45,733 bases of DNA from an uncultured Gammaproteobacteria bacterium (GTDB taxonomy: Bacteria; Pseudomonadota; Gammaproteobacteria; Poriferisulfidales; GCA-002705445), in contig CAJYAP010000006.1 in NCBI GenBank assembly GCA_913065025.1, positions 1 through 45,733 of the forward strand, read 5' to 3'. How positions within the stretch are numbered: position 1 is the stretch's first letter; the number at the start of each line of letters is the position of its first letter. Positions 9,801 to 19,271 of this stretch are shown one piece after another. A program made the position numbers and the translations under genes. The notes below the pieces were generated by a model that worked only from the letters and a program-made list of their open reading frames with translations, made no database searches and was not told where the DNA came from.

Positions 9801-11317
9801 TTTGATAGAACAGGGAATGGCGTATCGTCTCCCATAGAACCTATTGCTTCTTGGCTTAGATTTGAAAGAGGTTTGAGAATTTGATCTTTTTCTTCATAAG
9901 AAACATTAAACATTTTTTCATATTGTTTAACTCTAGTTTCATTAAAAAATTCTAGTTCTGGAAATTTATCTGGGATTATTTTGCGCATGGATTCAGCACC
10001 AGTATCCATCCATTCCTTATAAGGGCATCTTTTTTTAAGCATATTATCGATATCATGAGAGTATAAAACGTTGCCTTCTTGTGTATCCACGGCAATAATT
10101 TGGCCTGGACCTAGTTTACCTTTTTCAATAACATCCTTATCATCATATTCGTAAACTCCTATCTCAGAAGCTACTGTAATATGTCTATCTTTAGTAATTA
10201 TATATCGTGCTGGTCTTAAACCATTCCTATCAGTCACACATGCTGCATATCTCCCATCTGTTAAAACTATACCAGCTGGTCCATCCCAAGACTCCATATG
10301 TTTAGCGTTATATTCATAGAATGCTCTTAAATCAGAATCAGTGTCTGGTATACTTTTCCATGCTGGAGGAATAAGTAGTTTAATAGCTTTAAATAAGTTT
10401 ATTCCGCCAACAACTAAAACTTCTAGCATATTGTCTAGGCTTTTTGAATCTGAACCATTCATTGAAACTAGTGGTTTTAATTTTGCAAGCTCAGGAATTT
10501 TAGATGTTTTGAATATACTTGATCTAGCTTGAGACCAATTTCTATTTGCTCTTATAGTATTTATTTCCCCATTATGTGCTAGCATCCGAAATGGTTGAGC
10601 TAGGCTCCATTGTGGCGTTGTATTTGTAGAAAATCTTTGGTGAAAAACACATAGTGAAGTTTCAAGTTTTTTGTTAGATAAATCTAAATAAAACATTGCG
10701 AGATGTTTTGGCATTATCATACCCTTATACAAAATTACTTTTGAAGATAGGCTGGTAATGTAAAATACGTCGTCTTCTGTTTTAGAAATTAATATTTCTA
10801 TTTTTCTTCTAATGATAAGAAGTTTGGACTCAACGTCACTATCGCTTACTTTTTCTGTTGGATTTATAAAAGCTTGGGTAATATAAGGAAGTGTTTTTAG
10901 TGCGTCCTCTCCACAAATATTTTTGTTTGTTGGCACTTCTCTCCATCCAGCTAAAATAAAGTCATGCTCTCTTACAACATCTTCAACAATTTTCATTGAA
11001 GATTTTCTTTTCTTTTCGTCGGTATTTAAAAAGAACATACCAATAGCAAAATTCTTTGCCACATTAATATCTTGTTCATTTGCTATTGACCTAAAATAAA
11101 ATTCTGGGATTTTAAATAAAATTCCACACCCGTCACCAGAAGTTCCATCAGCCCCAACAGCTCCCCTGTGAGCTAGTCTTTCAAGGGCGGTAATAGCAGT
11201 ATCAATCAGCCAATGACTAGGTTTATCATCAATATTCGTAATTAGACCAAAACCACAGCTGTCTTTTTCAAACTTCTTATCGTATAAACCGGTAATTTCT
11301 TTATTTTTGTCTTTCAT
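6845..11317 (-). CDS. gltB: glutamate synthase (NADPH) large subunit
   Basis: GltB transfers the amide of glutamine to 2-oxoglutarate, giving two glutamates. The order of domains is a class-II glutamine amidotransferase (nucleophile Cys21 in SCGFGL after a short propeptide), a central domain, the FMN/2-oxoglutarate barrel with cluster cysteines in CKYLRICHLNNC, and the C-terminal GXGXG beta-helix. I chose the ATG at 11317; an in-frame TTG at 11332 would add five residues, and neither has a strong ribosome binding site. The gene has its own promoter and glutamine riboswitch. dnaG follows after one base. The small subunit gltD is not adjacent but 6.5 kb upstream, with a copy of the same control region. 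Confidence 0.96.
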   Translation of the reverse strand: MKDKNKEITGLYDKKFEKDSCGFGLITNIDDKPSHWLIDTAITALERLAHRGAVGADGTSGDGCGILFKIPEFYFRSIANEQDINVAKNFAIGMFFLNTDEKKRKSSMKIVEDVVREHDFILAGWREVPTNKNICGEDALKTLPYITQAFINPTEKVSDSDVESKLLIIRRKIEILISKTEDDVFYITSLSSKVILYKGMIMPKHLAMFYLDLSNKKLETSLCVFHQRFSTNTTPQWSLAQPFRMLAHNGEINTIRANRNWSQARSSIFKTSKIPELAKLKPLVSMNGSDSKSLDNMLEVLVVGGINLFKAIKLLIPPAWKSIPDTDSDLRAFYEYNAKHMESWDGPAGIVLTDGRYAACVTDRNGLRPARYIITKDRHITVASEIGVYEYDDKDVIEKGKLGPGQIIAVDTQEGNVLYSHDIDNMLKKRCPYKEWMDTGAESMRKIIPDKFPELEFFNETRVKQYEKMFNVSYEEKDQILKPLSNLSQEAIGSMGDDTPFPVLSNEIRSLYDYFRQQFAQVTNPPIDPIRESNVMSLETYLGPDLNIFEEGSKHAHRLTIESPILSYRKFRQLQELKNKKFTYKVLDLNYDADIKLEDAISNLTRKAIEAVKSNKVFIILSDKEIKKGKLPIHALLGTGAVHHALIKSGLRTKANIIVETATARDSHHCAALIGYGATAIYPYLAYQSLNSMIIEKSDDNAEFFQATRNYRQGINKGLYKILSKMGISTIASYRGSQLFECVGLNQEIVDLCFCDTTNRLSGTTFRDLESDQMQLAKNTWSQRKNIKQGGLLKYVHGEEFHAYNPDVVKTLQDAVKSGKYEDYRKYSDIVHSREKMVLRDMLDFKSSRKPIPLQDVEPIENILLRFDSAGMSLGALSPDAHETLAQAMNKMGGRSNSGEGGEDQKRFNTDKNSKIKQVASGRFGVTPHYLVNAEVIQIKIAQGAKPGEGGQLPGDKVDKLIATLRYANPGITLISPPPHHDIYSIEDLAQLIFDLKQVNPTAFVSVKLVAEAGVGTIAAGVAKAYADFITISGYDGGTAASPLSSIKYAGGPWEMGLSETHQTLRANNLRKNVRLQADGGLKTGVDVVKAAILGAESFGFGTGPMIAMGCKYLRICHLNNCATGVATQNQVLRKYHFIGKDEMVMNYFKFIAEETRGILASLGYKKLSDIIGQTSNLEVKKFENGKLKNLIVDPIISDANVDKDISHICEVENNTPWDKADLSRKIDKDTKDVIQKKLGGSFSYNIKNTDRSVGASISGSIAKIHGNYRMAENPINIAFKGTAGQSFGVWNAGGLNLTLEGDANDYVGKGMAAGEIVIYPPKDVSYKSNESVIIGNTCMYGATGGKLYAAGIAGERFAVRNSGATAIVEGVGDHGCEYMTNGIVIVLGKTGVNFGAGMSGGFAIVLDEDGTFKDRYNPELVETLKINRNKNPYQETFLKNSIMDFLDKTNSEWARNILENFDDYIEKFLIVKPKAIKIEEIFNKDSVAA

Positions 11318-11366
11318 ACTCAATAAGTCCAATAATATTAACTTCTAGAGTTTGATGATATCTCAC
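11301..11366 (-). CDS. candidate leader mini-ORF between glutamine riboswitch and gltB
   Basis: A GTG-initiated frame of 21 codons starts VRYHQTL and ends (TAA) 14 bases inside gltB, in another frame. AGAG lies four bases before the GTG as a weak ribosome binding site, and both are buried in the hairpin that follows the aptamer. The equivalent position before gltD has a GTG frame starting VRYHQAL. The shared first seven codons are more conserved than the aptamer loops, which suggests that translation here, or at least this sequence, matters. Translation is not proven. Confidence 0.3.
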   Translation of the reverse strand: MRYHQTLEVNIIGLIEYERQK

Positions 11367-11390
11367 CAAACTCTAGATATAAGTTTGGTG
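11345..11390 (-). promoter_or_regulatory. putative expression platform of the gltB riboswitch (two exclusive hairpins)
   Basis: Directly after the aptamer, hairpin 1 pairs 11381-11390 with 11364-11373 (core CACCAAACT with AGTTTGGTG; 10 bp, 7-base loop). Hairpin 2 pairs 11368-11376 with 11345-11353 (CTAGAGTTT with AAACTCTAG, 9 bp). They share bases and cannot coexist. Neither is followed by a T-run, so termination is unlikely and a translational switch is more plausible. Hairpin 1 buries AGAG and the GTG of the mini-ORF. Which state glutamine favours cannot be told from sequence. Confidence 0.45.
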
Positions 11391-11440
11391 CGTTCCTTCA
11401 GCTTTTAGCTTACTTCCGTCCTCAGTTCAAGGATGAACGT
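11391..11440 (-). promoter_or_regulatory. glutamine riboswitch (glnA-type aptamer) of gltB
   Basis: On the minus strand the leader carries the glnA RNA signature. P1 is CGTTC (11435-11439) pairing with GAACG (11391-11395). Next come the P2 arms TCCT/AGGA, the conserved GGACGGAAGTA core, a short P3 hairpin (AGC/GCT) and the GAAGGAACGC end. The promoter -10 lies just upstream, so the RNA begins almost at the aptamer. glnA RNAs bind L-glutamine and are known mainly from cyanobacteria and marine metagenomes, before nitrogen-assimilation genes; gltB is a logical target. A second copy precedes gltD. Confidence 0.88.
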
Positions 11441-11448
11441 ATGATTAC

Positions 11449-11477
11449 ATTATAGGACTAGGAATCTATTCATTCAA
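11449..11477 (-). promoter_or_regulatory. sigma-70 promoter of gltB
   Basis: The minus strand shows TTGAAT (11472-11477), a 17-base spacer and TATAAT (11449-11454). The gltD leader has the identical -35 and -10 hexamers with the same spacer length and a shared TAGTCC just before the -10, so the promoter was duplicated with the riboswitch. Transcription would start near 11442. Confidence 0.8.
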
Positions 11478-11495
11478 TAAATATCGAATATTTAT
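11477..11495 (-). promoter_or_regulatory. perfect inverted repeat abutting the gltB -35
   Basis: ATAAATAT-cga-ATATTTAT has 8-bp arms and a 3-base centre. It touches the -35 hexamer and is absent from the otherwise similar gltD control region. It could be an operator for an unidentified regulator; in DNA this AT-rich it may also be chance. Confidence 0.3.
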
Positions 11496-11518
11496 GCATT
11501 GGAAATAACTTATATTGC

Positions 11519-12658
11519 TTAAAATAGCTTTTTATACTCTTGTTGAGCAAATCTATCAGTCATTCCTGCAATATAGTCACAAATTACTCTTTCTTTAAAA
11601 CCAGAATTAATTTTATCTAAATTATATTGATAGAAGTCATTTGAAAGTAATTTAATATCACTAGTATAGGCAGCAAAAAGATTTTTGATAATAAGATCGG
11701 CTTGGTTAGTCATCTTCACAACGTCAGGATGTTGATATAGATTTGCATAAAGAAATCTTTTTAATTCCATACTAAGTTTTTTTATATCATCAGAAAAACT
11801 AACGATCAGAGCATTGAAATTTTTTACGTCACTAACGCATGAGATAGATTCATTTTTAATATTTTTTTTTGTATTATTTATTAAATCTGTTACCAATAAA
11901 TTTATGATTAGTCTAACTGTTTCATTTACAATTTTTGATCCAGATAGTTTTGGGTATTTTTTTAGAATTATTTTCATTTGATCAGAAAAAATAGATAGAT
12001 TTTCTAACTGTTCGATAGAGATTTTTTTAGCTCTTATTCCGTCTTGGATATCATGGTTATTATATGCTATTTCATCGCAGACATTTGTTAACTGCGCCTC
12101 AAGAGAAGATTGTTTTTTATTAATAAATCTTTCTGCAACTGCCCCTAATTTTTTTGCACGAGCTATGCTGCATTTTTTTAGCAAACCCTCTCTGGTTTCA
12201 AAACATAAATTAAGGCCAGAGAAACTAGCATATCTATTTTCTAATTTATCAATAATCCTCAAAGATTGTATATTATGTTCAAAACCTCCAAAGTCTTTCA
12301 TACATAAATTAAGTACATCTTGTCCAGCATGACCAAATGGGGTGTGTCCTAAATCATGCGCTAGCGATATTGCCTCTGTTAAATCTTCATTAAGCTTTAA
12401 GGCTCTAGCAGATGCCCTAGCAATTTGAGCAACTTCTATAGTGTGAGTCAATCTAGTTCTATACATATCTCCTTCATGGTTAACGAATACTTGAGTTTTG
12501 TATTCTAACCTTCTGAAAGCAGTTGAATGTATGATTCTTTCTCTATCTCTTTGAAACTCTGTTCGCAGCCTAGCTGGTTCTTCATGGAATAATCTGCCTA
12601 AGGTTTGAGAGGATTTGAGTGCATAGGGCGCAAGGTTTTGTTCAAAGTCATTTGACAT
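11519..12658 (-). CDS. dgt: deoxyguanosinetriphosphate triphosphohydrolase-like protein (HD domain)
   Basis: This 379-residue HD-superfamily enzyme probably hydrolyses dNTPs to deoxynucleoside and triphosphate. The metal-binding H...HD...D pattern is visible in RTRLTHTIEVAQIAR and SLAHDLGHTPFGHAG, and the N-terminal HEEPARLRTEFQRDRERI is typical of the dGTPase-like family. The size matches the short dGTPase-like proteins rather than the longer E. coli Dgt. Its ATG overlaps the aroB end by 11 bases, so it belongs to the aroK-aroB-dgt operon. The gltB promoter region begins right after its stop. Confidence 0.92.
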   Translation of the reverse strand: MSNDFEQNLAPYALKSSQTLGRLFHEEPARLRTEFQRDRERIIHSTAFRRLEYKTQVFVNHEGDMYRTRLTHTIEVAQIARASARALKLNEDLTEAISLAHDLGHTPFGHAGQDVLNLCMKDFGGFEHNIQSLRIIDKLENRYASFSGLNLCFETREGLLKKCSIARAKKLGAVAERFINKKQSSLEAQLTNVCDEIAYNNHDIQDGIRAKKISIEQLENLSIFSDQMKIILKKYPKLSGSKIVNETVRLIINLLVTDLINNTKKNIKNESISCVSDVKNFNALIVSFSDDIKKLSMELKRFLYANLYQHPDVVKMTNQADLIIKNLFAAYTSDIKLLSNDFYQYNLDKINSGFKERVICDYIAGMTDRFAQQEYKKLF

Positions 12659-13718
12659 GATCTTTCAGTGCTTTAATTACAATATTTTTAGTAATTTTAT
12701 TTGTTATATATGCTTGGCCTATATTTTTAGGTAGCACATACACCATTTCATTATTTTTAACTTTTTTATCTAGTAACATTATTTTGAATAATTTTTCTAT
12801 ATTTATATTTTTCGGAAGTTTTGTTGGAAGGTTGAAATCTTTTAGCAAACTTTTTATTTTATTATAATCAGCAATATTCATTGTGTTATTTTGAATAGCA
12901 ACAGACGCAGCAATAAGAAAACCGCAGGCTATAGCTTCTCCATGAAGCCATTTCCCGTAACCTAGGTAGTTTTCAATAGCATGTCCAAATGTATGCCCTA
13001 GATTTAATAAGGCTCTAATATTTTTTTCTTTTTCATCAAGAGAAACTATATTTGCTTTAATTTCACATGATTTCTTAACAATTTTAATTATGCTTTCTGA
13101 GTCCTGTTTATTTATTTTTTCTTTATTCTTGGAGATCCAATCAAAGAAAACTTTATCTTTTATTATGCCGTACTTAATAACTTCTGCCATTCCGGCATTA
13201 AATTGTCTTTTTGGTAATGACTTTAGAATTTCAGTATCAATAATAACAGCAATAGGCTGATGAAAAGCTCCAATCATATTTTTCCCAAGCGGATGATTAA
13301 TACCTGTTTTGCCACCTACGGACGAATCAACCATAGATAATAATGTTGTCGGTATTTGAATAAAATTTATTCCTCTTTGATATGTAGCAGCAGCATACCC
13401 AGTTATGTCACCAATCACACCTCCGCCAAAAGCAACTAAGCAGCTATCTCTAGAATATTTATTTTTTAATAAATAATTGTATATCTTATTAGTACTCTCT
13501 TGATTTTTATATTTTTCACCATCACTTAGTATAATTTTATTTTTCTTAACAAGTGAATTTTTTATTTTTGTTAAATGAAGAGATTTAATTTTTCTATTAG
13601 TAACTATGGCAAAATTTCTTTCATTAATGCCACTTAATAAACTTTTATTAGATAAAATATTTTTTCCAATAAAAATTGGGTATGATCTATTATTTAATTT
13701 AACAATTATTTTTTTCAT
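12648..13718 (-). CDS. aroB: 3-dehydroquinate synthase
   Basis: AroB converts DAHP to 3-dehydroquinate, the second shikimate-pathway step, using NAD+ and a divalent metal. The length of about 356 residues is standard. Visible motifs are GGGVIGDITGYAAATYQRGI (NAD-binding region), PTTLLSMVDSSVGGKTGIN (active site), NLGHTFGHAIE and LHGEAIACG (metal ligands). I chose the second Met (13718, MKKIIVKLNNRSYPI), which matches the family N-terminus; an in-frame ATG at 13727 is possible. It overlaps aroK upstream and dgt downstream, so translation is likely coupled. Confidence 0.95.
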   Translation of the reverse strand: MKKIIVKLNNRSYPIFIGKNILSNKSLLSGINERNFAIVTNRKIKSLHLTKIKNSLVKKNKIILSDGEKYKNQESTNKIYNYLLKNKYSRDSCLVAFGGGVIGDITGYAAATYQRGINFIQIPTTLLSMVDSSVGGKTGINHPLGKNMIGAFHQPIAVIIDTEILKSLPKRQFNAGMAEVIKYGIIKDKVFFDWISKNKEKINKQDSESIIKIVKKSCEIKANIVSLDEKEKNIRALLNLGHTFGHAIENYLGYGKWLHGEAIACGFLIAASVAIQNNTMNIADYNKIKSLLKDFNLPTKLPKNINIEKLFKIMLLDKKVKNNEMVYVLPKNIGQAYITNKITKNIVIKALKDHVK

Positions 13719-14235
13719 ATTTTTCATAATTCTTAATAATAATTTTTGATAATTTTACTGTATCATAATTATCAGTGCTTAATTTGATATTAGAAGTATT
13801 TTTGTAATATTTTTCTCGTTCTTTAAGAATTTCTATAATTTTAATTTCAGCGTCGCCATTTTTTATCAAGGGTCTATTTTTATCTTGTTCTGTTCTATAA
13901 ACTAATTCTTTTATGCTGGCAGTGAGATACACAATAAATCCCATATTTTTTATAATTAATCTGTTCTCCTCAGAAAGTATTATTCCGCCTCCAGTTCCTA
14001 CAATCGTATTCTCAATATTTGAAATACTCTCAAGAATTTTATTTTCTCTTTTTCTAAAGCCGGTCTCACCCTCATGCTCGAATATTGTTGAGATATCCAC
14101 ACCAGTTTTATCTTCAATTAAATGGTCAGTGTCAATGAAATCAAATTTCATCATTCTGGATAGTTTTTTCCCTATGGAAGTCTTTCCTGAACCCATTGGG
14201 CCAATTAGAATTATATTGTTTTTTAGTTTAGGCAA
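13699..14235 (-). CDS. aroK: shikimate kinase
   Basis: AroK phosphorylates shikimate with ATP. The 178-residue protein has the Walker A GPMGSGKTSIGKKL, the shikimate-binding DTDHLIED, FRKRE and GTGGG motifs, and the lid arginine region TEQDKNRPL. The only reasonable start is TTG at 14235, because the P-loop begins 12 residues later; no clear ribosome binding site precedes it. It is the first gene of aroK-aroB-dgt and is divergent from mrcA, the usual gammaproteobacterial arrangement. Confidence 0.93.
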   Translation of the reverse strand: MPKLKNNIILIGPMGSGKTSIGKKLSRMMKFDFIDTDHLIEDKTGVDISTIFEHEGETGFRKRENKILESISNIENTIVGTGGGIILSEENRLIIKNMGFIVYLTASIKELVYRTEQDKNRPLIKNGDAEIKIIEILKEREKYYKNTSNIKLSTDNYDTVKLSKIIIKNYEKYEKNNC

Positions 14236-14299
14236 GATAAATTTTGTTTTTATAGTATTATATAGATATTAACAAGAATTTTTATTGCCACCAACAAGT

Positions 14300-16756
14300 A
14301 TGAGTATATTTTTTAATAAAGCTTTGAAACCACTTTACTATTTTATCGGCTTGATAATTATTTCACTTTTGGTTTTATATATAACTTTAGCTAGTAGCTT
14401 GCCTTCTGTAGAAGAAATACAGGATATGAAAATGCAAGTCCCAATGAGGGTTTACACCCAAGACAAAAAATTAATAGCTGTTTTTGGAGAAAAAAAGAGA
14501 ATTCCAGCAACATTTGAAGAAATACCTGATAGCTTGAAAAATGCTTTCATTGCCGCAGAAGATAATAGATTTTATAAACATAATGGAGTTGATTATCTTG
14601 GTTTATTAAGAGCTCTAAAAAGTTTTATTTCTACAGGTAAAGTTACTCAAGGAGGAAGCACAATAACTATGCAGGTGGCAAGAAATTTTTATCTTACTAG
14701 AGAGAAAAAAATTATTCGAAAGTTAAGAGAAATTTTGCTCGCTTATAAAATGGAAAGAAACTTAAGCAAGGAAAGGATTTTCGAATTATATATGAACAAA
14801 ATATATTTAGGTCATCGAGCATATGGAGTAGCAGCGGCGGCACAAGTATATTATGGGAAAAGATTATCTGAATTAAATCTACCCCAAATGGCCATGATTG
14901 CTGGTTTGCCAAAAGCACCATCAAGATATAATCCAATTGCTAATAAAAAAAGAGCGCTACAAAGAAGAGATTATGTCTTAAGAAGGATGTCAGAAAACAG
15001 CTTCATTTCTCAAAACGAGTATGTTGATGCGTACCTTGAGCCTGTGAGCGCTAGACTTAACACTGCAAATATAGAACTAAAAGCTCCGTATGTTTCTGAG
15101 ATGGCAAGAGTTGAAATGGAAGACAGGTTTGGCAAAAATGCCTACACAGAGGGCTATGATGTTTTTACAACTATTAATAGTAAGTTACAAGAAGCTGCGC
15201 AAAAATCTTTAAAAAATAATATAGAAAAATATGATATTCGTCATGGTTACCGAGGCGCGGAAGCAAAGATCGGCTACAGTAAATTACTAAATTCTGATTT
15301 TGAATATGATCTTGAGCTTTCTATGATCAATATAGATAAATATTTAAAAAGTTTTTACGAAATAAATAAGAATGTTCCAGCAGTCGTATTGAATGTTGAT
15401 TTAAAAAAAATAAAAGTATACACAAAAAATAATCAATTATTGGATATAGCTTTAAATGAAATAATTATAAAAAATCAATATTTTGATGTTAATTATAAAA
15501 AAAGAATTAAAGATTTTAATAAAATTTTAACTATTGGTGACGTAGTAAGAGTTAAAGAAACGAAAGGTAAATGGCGTCTTTCACAAATACCTAACGTAAA
15601 TGGAGCCTTAGTTTCTATTGATTCAAATAGCGGCGCGATATCAGCTTTGTCAGGTGGTTATGATTATAGATTAAGTAAATTTAATAGAGTGACTCAAGCA
15701 AAAAGGCAGCCGGGATCAAGCTTTAAACCCTTTATATATTCTGCAGCTTTGAACAAAGGATATACTCCTGCTTCAATAATAAATGATGCGCCAAAAGTAT
15801 TTAAAGAAAATACGGTAAGCGGCGCTTGGCGACCTAAAAATTACGGTGGGAAATTCTTTGGACCTACAAGATTACGTTATGGGTTAGCTAAATCTAGAAA
15901 TATGATATCCATAAGGCTATTGGATAGTATTGGGATTAAATACACATTAGACTACGTTAAAAATTTTAATATTTCTTCAGAAAAGCTTCCTAAAGACTTA
16001 ACACTGGCCTTAGGAAGTGGAGAAATTACCCCCATAGAATTATCTGAAGCTTATGCATATTTTTCAAATGGAGGACATGGGATTAAACCGTACCTCATCG
16101 AGCAAGTTAGAACTAGAAGTAACGAAATAATTTATGTTGAAAACCCTATTCGAGTTTGTAGTAATCCCTGCGACTACGTAAGCATGGACACCTTGCAATT
16201 TCCTTCTGCAGAATCAGTTGAAGAAATAACAGAGTTAAGAAAAAAAGCCGGGCTTCCAAGATTCGCATCCCAAACTATAGATCCTAGAAACATATATCAA
16301 ATGGTTAGCATGATGAAAGATGTTGTGAAGTACGGTACAGCAAGAAGAGCTAGAGTTTTGAAAAGAACTGATATAGCAGGAAAAACAGGAACAACAAATG
16401 ATCAAAAAGATGCATGGTTCAGCGGTTTTAATAGAGATATTGTCACTATAAGTTTTCTTGGTTTCGATAACCATTCGTCGCTTGGAAAAAATGAGTTCGG
16501 AAGTACAGCCGCTCTTCCAATGTGGGTAGATTATATGAAAGTAGCATTAAAAGGGATGCCTAAATCAAACATGGATGAGCCTGATGGTTTAGTAAGTGCA
16601 AAAATTGATAGCAAAAATGGCTTGTTGGCATCACCAAACTCAAAGAATTCTATCGTAGAAGTTTTTAGAAAAGAAAATATTCCAAAAACTTTCAGTAAAG
16701 ATATTAAGACAAATAATAAAAATGAAAAAGAATTAGAGATAGAAAAAATATTTTAG
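14300..16756 (+). CDS. mrcA: penicillin-binding protein 1A (bifunctional)
   Basis: This class-A PBP polymerises and crosslinks peptidoglycan in the periplasm. About 818 residues. The order is an N-terminal membrane helix (about 12-32), a GT51 transglycosylase with EDNRFYKHNGVDYLG and GGSTITMQVARNFYL, an OB-like insertion, and a transpeptidase. The transpeptidase shows SxxK in QPGSSFKPF, the SRN triad in KSRNMISIR and KTGTTNDQKDAWF. I chose the ATG at 14300; an in-frame TTG at 14285 adds five residues. It is divergent from aroK, as in many Gammaproteobacteria. Its stop overlaps the convergent hemE stop by four bases. Confidence 0.95.
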   Translation: MSIFFNKALKPLYYFIGLIIISLLVLYITLASSLPSVEEIQDMKMQVPMRVYTQDKKLIAVFGEKKRIPATFEEIPDSLKNAFIAAEDNRFYKHNGVDYLGLLRALKSFISTGKVTQGGSTITMQVARNFYLTREKKIIRKLREILLAYKMERNLSKERIFELYMNKIYLGHRAYGVAAAAQVYYGKRLSELNLPQMAMIAGLPKAPSRYNPIANKKRALQRRDYVLRRMSENSFISQNEYVDAYLEPVSARLNTANIELKAPYVSEMARVEMEDRFGKNAYTEGYDVFTTINSKLQEAAQKSLKNNIEKYDIRHGYRGAEAKIGYSKLLNSDFEYDLELSMINIDKYLKSFYEINKNVPAVVLNVDLKKIKVYTKNNQLLDIALNEIIIKNQYFDVNYKKRIKDFNKILTIGDVVRVKETKGKWRLSQIPNVNGALVSIDSNSGAISALSGGYDYRLSKFNRVTQAKRQPGSSFKPFIYSAALNKGYTPASIINDAPKVFKENTVSGAWRPKNYGGKFFGPTRLRYGLAKSRNMISIRLLDSIGIKYTLDYVKNFNISSEKLPKDLTLALGSGEITPIELSEAYAYFSNGGHGIKPYLIEQVRTRSNEIIYVENPIRVCSNPCDYVSMDTLQFPSAESVEEITELRKKAGLPRFASQTIDPRNIYQMVSMMKDVVKYGTARRARVLKRTDIAGKTGTTNDQKDAWFSGFNRDIVTISFLGFDNHSSLGKNEFGSTAALPMWVDYMKVALKGMPKSNMDEPDGLVSAKIDSKNGLLASPNSKNSIVEVFRKENIPKTFSKDIKTNNKNEKELEIEKIF

Positions 16757-17814
16757 TTTTGGTGGTATTTTTTACTATATTCTTTTACGTGATCAATTAG
16801 AACTCCAAGATTATCAGGATTAACATACTGATCAATACCATGGCCTAAATTAAAAATATGTCTATGGCCAAAACCATAACCATCTATAACTTTAGATGCC
16901 GCATCTTTTATAGATTGTTCTGTTCCATGTAATGCACAAGGGTCTAAATTTCCTTGTAAGCAAATATTTTCTCCAACTATTTTTCTGGCATCTGATATAT
17001 CCACTGTCCAATCAAGTCCTATTGCATTACAACCAGCTTCAGAAATTTTATTTAACCATCCACCACCACCTCTCGTGAATAGTATTATTGGTATATTTTT
17101 TGTAACTTCGTTGTTTCTTAAATTATTAATTATTTCTTTCATAGGATTAAGAGAGAAATGAACATAATTATTTGTATTTAATAACCCTCCCCATGAGTCG
17201 AATATCATTAAAATATTTGCACCAGCTTTGGCTTGCATAATTAAATATTCAGATATCGATTTAATAAGTTTCTTGGTGAGTTCATTTAGCATCTCTGGAT
17301 TATTAAAAACAATAGACCTTACCTTTCTAAATTCTTTAGTTGCTGCACCTTCAATCATATAGGTTGATAAAGTCCAAGGACTCCCTGAAAATCCAATTAA
17401 AGGTATTTCATTATTTAACTTAGTTTTCGTATGAATAATAGCTTCGGCAACATATTCCAAGCTATTGACATTATTACTTAGAGAAGAAACATCATTTAAA
17501 TTATCTAATGGATTATCAAAATAAGGGCCACGATTATCTTCAAATTTTAACTCAAGACCCATAGCATCAGGGATTGTTAATATGTCTGAAAAAATAATTG
17601 CAGCATCTAAATCAAACCTTCTTATTGGTTGTACAGTTACTTCAGAAGCTAATTCTGGTGTTTTACATAAATCTAAAAAACTGCCGGCCTCGGCTCTTGT
17701 CTTTTTATATTCTGGCAAATATCTGCCGGCTTGTCGCATTATCCAGACAGGTGTTTTATCGACTGGCTCACCACTTAAAACATCCAAGATTCTTCTATTT
17801 TTTATTACGCTCAT
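16753..17814 (-). CDS. hemE: uroporphyrinogen decarboxylase
   Basis: HemE removes four carboxyl groups from uroporphyrinogen III to give coproporphyrinogen III in haem synthesis. The 353-residue length is standard. The N-terminal signature PVWIMRQAGRYLPEYKKTRA is present, then FSDILTIPDAMG, GFSGSPWTLSTYMIEG and the C-terminal NLGHGIDQYVNPDNL. It starts three bases after gltD, so it should be co-transcribed with gltD and fall under the same glutamine riboswitch. As haem is made from glutamate in this type of bacterium, the coupling is plausible. Confidence 0.96.
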   Translation of the reverse strand: MSVIKNRRILDVLSGEPVDKTPVWIMRQAGRYLPEYKKTRAEAGSFLDLCKTPELASEVTVQPIRRFDLDAAIIFSDILTIPDAMGLELKFEDNRGPYFDNPLDNLNDVSSLSNNVNSLEYVAEAIIHTKTKLNNEIPLIGFSGSPWTLSTYMIEGAATKEFRKVRSIVFNNPEMLNELTKKLIKSISEYLIMQAKAGANILMIFDSWGGLLNTNNYVHFSLNPMKEIINNLRNNEVTKNIPIILFTRGGGGWLNKISEAGCNAIGLDWTVDISDARKIVGENICLQGNLDPCALHGTEQSIKDAASKVIDGYGFGHRHIFNLGHGIDQYVNPDNLGVLIDHVKEYSKKYHQN

Positions 17815-17817
17815 AAT

Positions 17818-19244
<1,427 letters not shown>

Positions 19245-19247
<3 letters not shown>

Positions 19248-19271
19248 CAAACCTTAGGTTAAAGTTTGGTG
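19245..19271 (-). promoter_or_regulatory. putative expression-platform hairpin of the gltD riboswitch
   Basis: CACCAAAC (19264-19271) pairs with GTTTGGTG (19245-19252) and extends through T-G, T-A and T-A pairs to 11 bp with a five-base loop. It directly follows the aptamer and sequesters AAGG and the GTG of the mini-ORF. Loop bases differ from the gltB copy while pairing is kept. The gltB alternative hairpin exists here only in weakened form (one mismatch, two wobble pairs). Confidence 0.5.

Noticed and set aside
11345-11376. Hairpin CTAGAGTTT/AAACTCTAG as a transcription terminator for the gltB riboswitch
   Set aside because: No T-run follows and the equivalent stem before gltD is weakened by a mismatch and wobble pairs, so termination is not supported.
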